Assembly: GCA_001311805.1 (NCBI GenBank)
Contig: BBCA01000068.1
Span: 1-14,552, forward strand
DNA: 14,552 nucleotides
Source: Lentibacillus juripiscarius JCM 12147
Lineage (GTDB): Bacteria; Bacillota; Bacilli; Bacillales_D; Amphibacillaceae
Direction of reading: 5' to 3'
In this document: piece by piece, positions 7,940 through 14,534 of the stretch
How the letters are laid out: every line of letters begins with the position of its first letter
How positions within the stretch are numbered: position 1 is the first letter of the stretch
The notes under the pieces: model-generated
Seen by the model: the letters and a program-made list of their open reading frames with translations, nothing else
What the model was told of the DNA's origin: nothing
Databases searched by the model: none
Position numbers and translations under genes: made by a program

Positions 7940-7949
7940 TACATGTGTA
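7940..7949. promoter_or_regulatory. TACANNTGTA dyad (cop-box-like) between divergent genes
   Basis: TACATGTGTA fits the TACANNTGTA operator bound by CopY repressors in lactic acid bacteria, extended to TTACA-TG-TGTAA. It lies between the Met-rich gene and the copper-storage gene. A second dyad, CCTAT-N7-ATAGG, is just upstream (7922-7938). No CopY gene is in the window, and an 8-base match can arise by chance in AT-rich DNA. Confidence 0.3.
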
Positions 7950-8031
7950 AATATCAGGGTAATTACATAATGCATATAACCATTAATGATGGACAAAATA
8001 GTGAGGACTTATCGTGAAAGGAGAATGCCTA

Positions 8032-8376
8032 ATGGGGGTATTATCAACATCACCAACAGCTATGGATAAGTGTATTGAAGCGTGCCTTAAATGCATGAGA
8101 GCTTGTGAAGAGTGTACGACGGCTTGTTTACAGGAACCGGATGTACAGGCTCGGGTGACATGTATCCAGACGTTAAATGACTGTGCGGAAATATGTGCGC
8201 AGGCGGGGCAATATATGTCCAGAAGTAGTACATTTTCAGCCCAATTGTGCGGTGTATGCGCGAATGTCTGTGAACAATGTGCCGCAGAATGTGAAAAATT
8301 TAAAGATACCCATTGCCAAGAATGTGCAGCAATATGCCGGCAATGTGCAGAAGAGTGCCGGAAAATGGCCGGATGA
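8032..8376 (+). CDS. Four-helix-bundle copper-storage protein (Csp3/YhjQ-like)
   Basis: Intact, 114 residues with 19 cysteines, mostly in CxxxC and CxxC spacings along predicted helices: CIEACLKCMRACEEC near the start, CGVCANVCEQCAAEC in the middle and CQECAAICRQCAEEC near the end. This pattern and length match Bacillus subtilis YhjQ (Csp3), a tetrameric four-helix bundle that stores many Cu(I) ions inside its core. No signal peptide is seen, so it should be cytosolic, unlike Csp1. The ATG at 8032 is chosen over the GTG at 8014 because AAAGGAG lies eight bases before it. A terminator follows, so it is a single-gene unit. It likely buffers copper that CopA and CopB have not exported. Confidence 0.9.
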   Translation: MGVLSTSPTAMDKCIEACLKCMRACEECTTACLQEPDVQARVTCIQTLNDCAEICAQAGQYMSRSSTFSAQLCGVCANVCEQCAAECEKFKDTHCQECAAICRQCAEECRKMAG

Positions 8377-8388
8377 TCAAATCAGTTG

Positions 8389-8424
8389 CGTGCAGAAAGC
8401 GTTTAGTTTTCTGCACGTTATATT
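8389..8424 (+). terminator. Terminator of the copper-storage gene
   Basis: A 10-bp perfect stem, CGTGCAGAAA with TTTCTGCACG, and a 9-base loop, followed by TTATATTTTA. It begins 12 bases after the stop codon. Confidence 0.8.
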
Positions 8425-8460
8425 TTAGCACATCGTAGGTTTCCATTTGGGATAAAAGAT

Positions 8461-8492
8461 AAAAAAGAAGCCATTCCATGAAGAACAGCTTC
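8461..8492 (-). terminator. Terminator of the CuA-like lipoprotein gene
   Basis: On the minus strand GAAGC and GCTTC close a stem with a small internal loop and a TTC/GAA inner pair, followed by TTTTTT. It lies 12 bases beyond the lipoprotein stop and faces the plus-strand terminator at 8389-8424. Confidence 0.75.
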
Positions 8493-8504
8493 CTTATATC
8501 TGTA

Positions 8505-8891
8505 TTACTCTACAACCAATGTAGATTGCATGTCGGCATGTCCTTCACCACAAGGGACACTGCAGTAGATGGTGTATTCACCTGGTTCTTCAGGGGTAAA
8601 GGATGCTTCGCCTTCACCTTCTACATTCAGATCAAATTCGTCAATCGCAACCCCGTGCATGCCTTCTTTATTTGTAAGGGAAACGTTAACTTCCTCACCG
8701 GCAGCTACAGTGTATTCATCCTGGTCAAATTCGAAATTGGATGCTGTTATATTAAGTTCATTGCTGGCTGTTCCCGATGAATCGTTATCGGTACTTTCCG
8801 TATCACCCGAATCGCCGTTGTTACTTCCACCGCATGCCGCAAGAAACAAAACAAGCCCCAGAGCCAGCACTGCTAATAACCCTTTTTTCAT
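8505..8891 (-). CDS. Exported lipoprotein with a CuA-like cupredoxin domain
   Basis: Intact, 128 residues. Residues 1-19 form a lipoprotein signal with lipobox LAAC (Cys20), then an acidic Ser/Asp/Gly linker (21-44), then a cupredoxin beta-barrel. The copper site keeps the full CuA ligand pattern of cytochrome oxidase subunit II: His79 in GMHGVAI, then CSVPCGEGHADM supplying Cys110, Cys114, His118 and Met121. The Glu that normally lies between the cysteines is Val; only its backbone is used in CuA. There is no oxidase membrane anchor pair, so it is a free-standing membrane-tethered CuA protein, perhaps a copper carrier or electron donor on the outer face. The ATG at 8891 is chosen for GAGGAGGG five bases upstream. 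The membrane gene at 9005-9547 lies 113 bases upstream on the same strand and may share its transcript. Confidence 0.85.
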   Translation of the reverse strand: MKKGLLAVLALGLVLFLAACGGSNNGDSGDTESTDNDSSGTASNELNITASNFEFDQDEYTVAAGEEVNVSLTNKEGMHGVAIDEFDLNVEGEGEASFTPEEPGEYTIYCSVPCGEGHADMQSTLVVE

Positions 8892-9004
8892 TTTAGCCCT
8901 CCTCAATCATTCATATTATTTTATTTTCCAGTGCCAATTGTATTTACTGAATGTGCATTATTTATGGAGAAATTAAGACAAATAGTTGAAAAAATGTGTC
9001 GTGG

Positions 9005-9547
9005 TTATTTTCCGTCAATAACCGACCCTGATAAGTCTAATCCTATAAAAAGAATTGCTAGGATAAATAATACCAAATAGGGATGTTTTAACACGAAAAC
9101 AGTTGCTTGGCTGGATTGTTTTCGAATCAGATCTTCAGCCATATATAAAACGAGTAGTAATACCATGGTCACGAACAATGTCACTGTTTTAATGATGGCA
9201 TCGGGGCTGGTTATAGCCAACATATCCCCAAGCATGGCACCCATCATTCCACCCATTAATCCGGAAAGCATACCGTCAATGACCGCCGGCAATCCGACAG
9301 GTATCCCGGCGAGGACTCCTGCTGTTAACCCAATCAGGATGCCATATAGTGTTGATACAAACAAGTTACCTTGGAGGAATACTCCCAAGATGGTTCCCAT
9401 TAAGATGCCAGCTGTCATACCAACTGACATGGAAATAACCATTCCGCTCATAAGTGATAGCCACTTACGGTAATACGTGATGTAGGTGACGATGATAAGA
9501 ACTTGACTAATAAAAAGTCCGATAATGAGAATTAATGCAAGAGACAT
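9005..9547 (-). CDS. Gly/Met-rich multi-pass membrane protein, unknown function
   Basis: Intact, 180 residues, with five or six predicted membrane helices. The middle (about 35-115) is dense in small-residue helix-packing patterns, for example GMTAGILMG, GILIGLTAGVLAGIPVG and MLSGLMGGMMGAMLGDML, the last also Met-rich. A charged loop (AEDLIRKQSSQ) and a final helix ending DLSGSVIDGK follow. I do not know a characterised family. The ATG at 9547 has GGAG eight bases upstream. A perfect TACCC-N5-GGGTA dyad lies 64 bases upstream, and the copper lipoprotein gene lies downstream, so a copper-related membrane role (transport or stabilising a carrier) is a fair inference but no more. Confidence 0.75.
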   Translation of the reverse strand: MSLALILIIGLFISQVLIIVTYITYYRKWLSLMSGMVISMSVGMTAGILMGTILGVFLQGNLFVSTLYGILIGLTAGVLAGIPVGLPAVIDGMLSGLMGGMMGAMLGDMLAITSPDAIIKTVTLFVTMVLLLVLYMAEDLIRKQSSQATVFVLKHPYLVLFILAILFIGLDLSGSVIDGK

Positions 9548-9610
9548 GATTTCAACTCCAATCATAAGTTGTCCATAAAAATATATTCAGAACTGACTTA
9601 AATTATGTTT

Positions 9611-9625
9611 TACCCAACTAGGGTA
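9611..9625. promoter_or_regulatory. Perfect CsoR-type operator dyad
   Basis: TACCCAACTAGGGTA has exact inverted 5-base arms around five bases, the closest match in the window to the Bacillus CsoR site. It is between the minus-strand membrane gene and csoR, 64 bases from the former's start. A CATAAT hexamer lies just downstream of it on the minus strand, so repression of the membrane gene is the likeliest reading. Confidence 0.65.
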
Positions 9626-9680
9626 TTTGGTAAATGATAATATCGGTTATTTTACTTTGATGTTCTGTCACTTTTATTCA

Positions 9681-9711
9681 TTGACAAATAATACGTAAGG
9701 GGGGGTATACT
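9681..9711 (+). promoter_or_regulatory. csoR-copA-copZ promoter with G-rich operator
   Basis: TTGACA (9681-9686) and TATACT (9706-9711) flank a 19-base spacer containing TACGTAAGGGGGGGTA (9692-9707). With one G fewer in the seven-G run the spacing becomes 18 and the dyad TACGT-N5-GGGTA, close to the copB operator. The overlap of operator and promoter fits CsoR autorepression. Confidence 0.65.
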
Positions 9712-9741
9712 ATAAACAGAAATTGAAAGGAAGTGAGGCAG

Positions 9742-10043
9742 TTGGGTGAATATATGCATGACCATCCGGTAACACCCCGGACAGAGGATGAGAAAAATGC
9801 TGTCGTTAATCGCTTGAAGCGAATTGAAGGACAAGTGCGGGGTATTCAAAAAATGGTTGAAGAAGACCGTTATTGTGTTGATATTTTAGTTCAAATCAGT
9901 GCTATTAATGCTGCCTTGAAAAAGTCGGATTTTCCGTAGCTGAACGGCATACAAAGCATTGTGTCAGTGATGCGATTCAAACCGGGAAAGGACATGAAGC
10001 CATCGATGAACTGATGGAGGTTATGAAGCAGTTTTCCAAGTAA
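9742..10043 (+). CDS. csoR: Copper-sensing repressor CsoR (one frameshift)
   Basis: About 100 residues when repaired. An all-helical CsoR/RcnR-family DNA-binding protein, typically a tetramer: [20 protein letters not shown] is the signature first helix, and the Cu(I) ligands are Cys45 (YCVDIL), His70 and Cys74 ([10 protein letters not shown]). With the TTG at 9742 as start the ligand numbers equal those of Bacillus subtilis CsoR; a GTG at 9733 is too close to the binding site. The start is still the least certain part. A five-A run near 9919-9923 ends the first frame at residue 61; one more base restores [13 protein letters not shown]. It is 14 bases upstream of copA, in one operon. Cu(I) binding should release it from the operators at 5140, 9611 and 9692. 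Confidence 0.9.
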
Positions 10044-10057
10044 GGGGGGTATCATCT

Positions 10058-12455
10058 ATGAGTGAGGCAAAACAACTGAATGAAGTAAACCAGCAGCATA
10101 CACAGCTTGGTGTAACGGGGATGACCTGTGCTGCATGTTCCAATCGTATTGAAAAAACATTAAACAAAATGGATGGTGTGGAAGCACAAGTTAATTTAAC
10201 GACCAAAAAGGCAACTGTAGACTATGATTCAGAAAAAACATCCATTGAAGATATTACGAATAAAATTGAAAATGTCGGCTACGGTGTTTTAATGGATAAA
10301 ACAGAATTAGATGTTTTTGGGATGACTTGTGCAGCTTGTTCTAACCGTATTGAAAAAGTATTGAATAAGCAAGAAGGCGTTACATCTGCCAATGTCAACT
10401 TAACAACAGAAACGGCATCTGTAGAATATAACCCAGGACTCACAGATACGAAAGCATTGATTGATAAAATCAAAAATGTGGGTTATGATGCGAAACCTAA
10501 AGCTGAAGCAGCAGAAAAGCAAACGCATAAAGAAAAAGAACTAAACAATCAGAAGACGAAGTTAATCATTTCAGCTGTGTTAGCTGCACCGCTATTAGTA
10601 ACCATGCTGGTTCATTTATTTAATATGACTATACCAGCTATATTCATGAATCCATGGTTCCAGTTTGCTTTAGCAACGCCCGTTCAATTTATTATCGGAT
10701 GGCAATTTTATGTTGGTGCCTATAAGAACCTTCGCAATGGCGGAGCGAACATGGATGTGCTTGTTGCATTAGGAACGAGTGCAGCTTATTTCTATAGTTT
10801 GTCTGAAGCAATCAGGACTATCGGCAATCCGGCGTATGAACCGCATTTGTATTTTGAAGCAAGTGCTGTCATCATTACGTTGATTTTATTTGGTAAATAT
10901 TTGGAAGCAAGAGCAAAAACCCAGACAACGAATGCCCTATCCTCTTTGCTGAATTTACAGGCAAAAGAAGCTCGCGTTATAAGAGATGGCGAGGAAGTAT
11001 GACGCCAGTTGAGGAAGTTGTCGTTGGTGATCGATTAGTTGTAAAACCAGGTGAGAAAATACCTGTAGATGGTATGATTGTAAAGGGCAGAACCTCTGTC
11101 GATGAATCAATGATTACGGGGGAATCCATTCCAATTGAAAAGGACGTAGACGCAACGGTCATCGGCTCGACGATGAACAAAAATGGCTCGATTGAAATGG
11201 ATGCAACGAAGGTTGGTAAAGATACTGCACTTGCATCGATTGTGAAAGTGGTCGAGGATGCACAAGGGTCGAAAGCACCAATCCAACGATTAGCCGATGT
11301 CATTTCTGGCTATTTCGTACCGATTGTTGCAGGTATTGCCATTCTAACATTTGTCGTATGGATTTCATTTGTCCAGCCTGGTCAAATTGAACCTGCTTTG
11401 GTCGCATCGATTGCTGTTCTTGTTATTGCATGTCCCTGTGCTTTAGGACTTGCAACACCAACATCCATTATGGTTGGCACAGGGAAGGGTGCAGAGAACG
11501 GAATTCTTTTTAAAGGTGGAGAACATCTCGAGCGTACCCATGAATTAAATGCAATCGTGTTAGATAAAACAGGAACAATCACTAAAGGAAAACCTGAAGT
11601 AACAAACTTTACAGGTGATGAGGAAACATTACAATTACTTGCGAGTGCGGAAAAAGGTTCAGAGCATCCACTTGCAGAAGCCATTGTTGCCTATGCAACA
11701 GAAAGAGATATTGATTTAGGTGAAGTAGATGATTTTAATGCTATACCTGGACACGGTATTAAAGCTACGATTTCCAACAATCAAATTCTTGTAGGAAATC
11801 GGAAACTAATGCAAGATCACCAAGTCGATGTTGGTGGTGCAGAACAAGAATTAATCGATTACGAAGTTGATGGAAAAACAGCGATGTTAATTGCTATTAA
11901 TGGAAAATATCGCGGAATTGTTGCGGTTGCAGATACGATTAAAGAAACAGCACCACAAGCAATAAGAGAGCTACAAAAGAAGGCTTAGGAGTTATCATGT
12001 TAACAGGGGATAACGAGCGAACTGCACAAGCAATTGCAAAACAAGTTGGCATCGACCAAGTAATAGCCCAAGTGTTACCGGAAGAAAAAGCGGATAAAGT
12101 AAAAGACATCCAATTACAAGATAAGAAAGTTGCAATGGTTGGGGATGGTGTCAATGATGCTCCTGCATTAGCAATCGCCGATATTGGAATTGCCATTGGA
12201 ACTGGTACAGAAGTGGCCATTGAAGCTGCTGACATTACGATTCTTGGCGGTGAGCTATTGCTCATACCGAAAGCAATTAAAATCAGCCATGCGACGATTA
12301 GAAATATCCGTCAAAACCTCTTTTGGGCTTTCGGCTACAATACAGCAGGAATCCCGGTTGCAGCAGTCGGATTACTTGCACCATGGGTTGCTGGTGCAGC
12401 AATGGCATTAAGTTCGGTAAGTGTTGTTTCGAACTCACTTCGCTTAAACGCGTGA
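10058..12455 (+). CDS. copA: Copper-exporting P1B-1 ATPase CopA (two frameshifts)
   Basis: 799 residues when repaired, the usual size of Bacillus CopA. Two N-terminal heavy-metal domains carry GMTCAACS (Cys24/27 and Cys91/94). Then come eight predicted membrane helices with the Cu(I) site CPC (459-461), TGES (354-357) in the actuator domain, DKTGT from Asp503, [12 protein letters not shown] and GDGVNDAP (696-703). The end [14 protein letters not shown] to SLRLNA is complete, with the conserved NSLR. It pumps cytosolic Cu(I) outward using ATP, receiving it from CopZ. The ATG follows AAGGGGGG, 14 bases after csoR. Frame breaks occur near 10997 (one A missing in GTAATG) and near 11982 (one A missing in AAGAAAGG). 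The two halves remain fully conserved, arguing against decay. It is co-transcribed with csoR and copZ. Confidence 0.95.
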
Positions 12456-12493
12456 AAATATAAAAAGATCAATTGAAAGGGGGTGAAAAGTTC

Positions 12494-12701
12494 ATGGAGA
12501 AAACGTTAAATGTGCAAGGTATGTCATGTGGTCATTGCAAAAATGTCAGTTGAAGGTGCATTGAATAAACTAGATGGCGTATCAGTAGCTGAAGTTAATT
12601 TAGAAGCGGGTAAAGTAGATGTTACTTTTGATGAATCAAAAGTAAATATTGATGCCATGAAAGAAGCCATTGAAGAACAAGGCTATGATGTTAGTGCCTA
12701 A
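12494..12701 (+). CDS. copZ: Copper chaperone CopZ (one frameshift)
   Basis: 68 residues when repaired; a single heavy-metal-associated domain with the ferredoxin-like beta-alpha-beta fold. The Cu(I) site is GMSCGHC (Cys12, Cys15), followed by a conserved helix (VEGALNKLDGV) and KVDVTFDESKV. It carries Cu(I) in the cytosol to CopA and can hand it to CsoR. A five-A run at 12539-12543 shifts the frame at residue 16; four A gives CKMSVEGAL. The ATG at 12494 has AAAGGGGGTG upstream. It lies 38 bases after copA and before a strong terminator, so it ends the csoR-copA-copZ operon. Confidence 0.92.
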
Positions 12702-12707
12702 CTATAA

Positions 12708-12752
12708 ACATGAAAAAGCTGGTTTTCTGTTTGGAAATCAGCTTTTTCATGT
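12708..12752. terminator. Strong terminator of the csoR-copA-copZ operon
   Basis: A long stem: ACATGAAAAAGCTG pairs with CAGCTTTTTCATGT, extended inward by TTT/AAA, with a T-rich 3' arm. It begins seven bases after the copZ stop. Confidence 0.85.
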
Positions 12753-12764
12753 AAAGAATTAAAG

Positions 12765-12985
12765 CAAGGTTGGAAAAAGACAGCCATTGATAGGTGATGG
12801 CATTAATGATGCCTCAGCATTAGTCGGAGCCGGTATTGGCATTGCGATAAATGCTGGTACCGACGCGTTACCATTGAAATAATTGATGTCGTCTTAGTGA
12901 ACAGTAATCCCAAAGTTAATATTTTGATTTATCCAAAGCTACGCTGATTGCGGTTTTACTAATTGATTATGGCCAAGGAATTGTA
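12765..12985 (+). pseudogene. Degraded C-terminal fragment of a P1B-type ATPase
   Basis: A relic of a second heavy-metal ATPase. GDGINDASALVGAGIGIAIN with GTDA is the hinge motif region of P1B pumps; after a shift near 12868 it continues TIEIIDVVLVNSNPKV, and after another shift FDLSKAT. The expected order is conserved, but the parts before the hinge and after the following helix are missing, and at least three frames are used within about 200 bases. Unlike the other broken genes, this one is truncated at both ends, so it is a true pseudogene. It is closer to CopB ([17 protein letters not shown]) than to CopA. It lies next to an IS21-like end, which may mark how it was cut. Confidence 0.85.
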
Positions 12986-13041
12986 CCAACGTTGACATAC
13001 TTTTTACCACTGAATGACAAAAAGTGTACCAGTAAATGACA
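12981..13041 (-). repeat. Three tandem 22-base-period repeats, IS21-like element end
   Basis: Three related copies: TTGTACCAACGTTGACA (12981-12997), TTTACCACTGAATGACA (13003-13019) and TGTACCAGTAAATGACA (13025-13041). Their starts are exactly 22 bases apart. On the minus strand the outermost copy begins TGTCATTTACTGG. IS21-family ends are known to begin with TG and to carry several such repeats. No istA or istB frame is present, so this would be an orphan end. Confidence 0.5.
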
Positions 13042-13310
13042 GGTTATTACCACCTCACATCCTTTGGGTGATTTAAGTTAAAAAGCAATACGTATTTTGA
13101 ATTATAAGTGTTATACTTGTTGTACTTATTTGATAGATTGTTCAACAGGAACTGAATTCCACAATCGGGACATATTGTTGAAGATCAAATAGCTTCAAGA
13201 CTCCTGCAATGTCTAAAACCATCATCCTTATAGACAGACCAGTCTCTTTAAATAGGGAATAGGAACAATTTCAGGTGGTTATATAATGGGGTTGAAAAGG
13301 GGATAAATAA
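13042..13310. other. AT-rich stretch with no supported gene
   Basis: I see no gene with a start signal here. A minus-strand stretch near 13140-13255 reads MMVLDIAGVLKLFDLQQYV, which looks protein-like, but it has no ribosome binding site and is short; it may be part of a lost mobile-element gene. A plausible ribosome binding site (AAGGGG) at 13297-13302 belongs to the next gene. Confidence 0.4.
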
Positions 13311-13484
13311 ATGATCACTGAAGAGCTAAAGGATATAAACTTGTTAAAGAAAAAGGTTTATTGTAGTAAATGTAATCGAAACACTAATCATGGGATTATA
13401 TATAAACACAAAGAAGAGGATTATATAACAGAAGGCAATTTTTACATTCTTGAGGAATACTACATAATAAAATGTATGGGATGA
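13311..13484 (+). CDS. Truncated zinc-ribbon protein, DUF4145-like N-terminus
   Basis: 57 codons from an ATG with AAGGGG nine bases upstream. It shows a zinc-ribbon half VYCSKCNRNTNHGI, an acidic middle, then YYIIKCMG before TGA. The CxxC, His and second Cys pattern resembles the start of DUF4145-type proteins, in which a second CxxC follows; here the frame ends where KCMGC would be completed (GGATGA where GGATGT would be expected). The coding sequence then runs straight into a serine-recombinase tail. So this is the front part of a longer gene cut by a rearrangement. Function unknown. Confidence 0.45.
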   Translation: MITEELKDINLLKKKVYCSKCNRNTNHGIIYKHKEEDYITEGNFYILEEYYIIKCMG

Positions 13485-13485
13485 T

Positions 13486-13608
13486 GACCATGCGGGAATG
13501 AATCATGCAATTGAATTATATAAGGAAGGAAATATGACAGTGAGTACTATTTGTGAAATTACAAATGTGTCAAAGACTTCGTTATATCGACAACTGAAAT
13601 TATCTTAA
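13486..13608 (+). pseudogene. C-terminal tail of a serine recombinase (resolvase/invertase)
   Basis: About 40 residues: HAGMNHAIELYKEGN followed by a helix-turn-helix, TVSTICEITNVSKTSLYRQL. This is the C-terminal DNA-binding part of Tn3-type resolvases and invertases. The catalytic N-terminal domain is missing, and the fragment begins immediately after the zinc-ribbon stop, with no start signal of its own. A remnant of a transposon or plasmid resolution system; it cannot be an active recombinase. Confidence 0.8.
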
Positions 13609-13630
13609 TAAAAGTTTGTAGTCAAGCTTT

Positions 13631-13653
13631 AAAGGTTTGGCTATAAACCTTTT
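13631..13653 (+). terminator. Hairpin after the recombinase tail
   Basis: AAAGGTTT pairs with AAACCTTT around a 6-base loop and is followed by TCCTAATA. It lies 22 bases past the recombinase stop, as expected for the terminator of the original gene. The T-tract is short. Confidence 0.5.
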
Positions 13654-13731
13654 CCTAATAAGAAAATATAATCTATGAAAGGTTTATTCTGAAGAGGTAA
13701 ATAAATCACAAGTTTTGTTCACAAGATTAAA

Positions 13732-13775
13732 AATAGTTCCTTTAAAGACATTTTATGCTCCTTAAAGGAACTATT
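13732..13775 (-). terminator. Terminator of the exported Cys-rich protein gene
   Basis: A perfect 14-bp stem, AATAGTTCCTTTAA with TTAAAGGAACTATT, around a 16-base loop. On the minus strand it is followed by TTTTTAATC. It lies 27 bases beyond the stop of the minus-strand gene at 13802. Confidence 0.8.
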
Positions 13776-13801
13776 AAAATATATTTGACGCCTCTTACCT
13801 A

Positions 13802-14534
13802 TTAGTGAGAATGTGGGTAAATGCTATGGCCAATTAATGGGGAGCAATTCCTCTCATAAAGTTGGCAATATCTATCGTTCCCAAACATACCACTAGTTAC
13901 GTCAGCTGTGCATAATAAGTATACATACCAGGCTTGGTGACAGTCACTATTGAAGAAATTTTTATACAAAATCCCATTATCATCATTACACTTATAATCA
14001 AAACCAACAACAGGTCCACCGGTACCAGGATCTGCACCGAAGACGGTTACCTCATCGTTATCATTATTGGTTGATGATGATTCAACAGCTTTTGTAATGA
14101 ATTAATTGAAAATAATCTTTTCAACTCATGTTTAGTACGTTTCTTAACGAGTTTCTTATACTCTTTAAATTTTGTTTATTAGAGAACATGTCCTTCATTT
14201 CATTAGTCTCCGCATTTTTAAGCGATTCTACGTAACTTCTAAGCTTATCATGTTCATTCTCACTAATTCCTAACTTTGAAGTTGGAAACTTCACAATTGC
14301 TCTTAAAGTGTAAAGTTTTTCTCCGTTTTCTTTTGCTTCTTCCAAATCTTTTTGTACATCTGCTGAACATTCTCATATTTTTCCTTCATCATATTATTCA
14401 TAGATATATGCTGAAGAGAGTCGTGTTCACTTTCATCATAAGAATTAGCTAGAGCATTTAGTCCTGGTGCAAAAGTTAGTGTGATAATAGATAAGATTAA
14501 TAAAAAGATTTTTCTTTTTATTTAGAAACCTCAT
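13802..14534 (-). CDS. Exported Cys-rich protein of unknown function (several frameshifts)
   Basis: About 240 residues when repaired. The ATG at 14534 has AAAGGTGGG five bases upstream. A signal peptide (positive start, then IFLLILSIITLTFAPG, cut near ALA-NSY) is followed by a charged, helical middle (DVQKDLEEAKENGEKLY, ISENEHDKLRSYVESLKNAE, KKRTKHELKRLFS), an Asn/Asp linker and a C-terminal domain from GADPGTGGPVVGFDYKC with five cysteines and many aromatics, ending SIYPHSH. Cys occur in YKCN, SDCH, LLCT, RYCQ and RNCS. I recognise no family. Shifts lie in the A-run near 14502-14506 (plus-strand T), near 14364, near 14177 and near 14101; each other frame resumes plausible protein. The charged region followed by a Cys-rich tail recalls secreted precursor proteins, but no processing enzyme or immunity gene is seen here. 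Confidence 0.55.

Noticed and set aside
8569..8976. Plus-strand frame over the CuA-like lipoprotein
   Set aside because: The minus-strand reading has a lipobox, a CuA motif and a good binding site; the plus frame has none.
10977..11303. Minus-strand frames inside copA (also 11382-11684 and 11939-12265)
   Set aside because: Shadow frames of a strongly conserved ATPase; no start signals.
12981..13041. CRISPR array
   Set aside because: Only three degenerate repeats with 5-base gaps; there are no spacers of CRISPR size and no cas genes.
13140..13255. Minus-strand peptide with MMVLDIAGVLKLFDLQQYV
   Set aside because: Looks protein-like, but has no ribosome binding site, is very short and sits in a mobile-element junk zone; not enough to call a gene.
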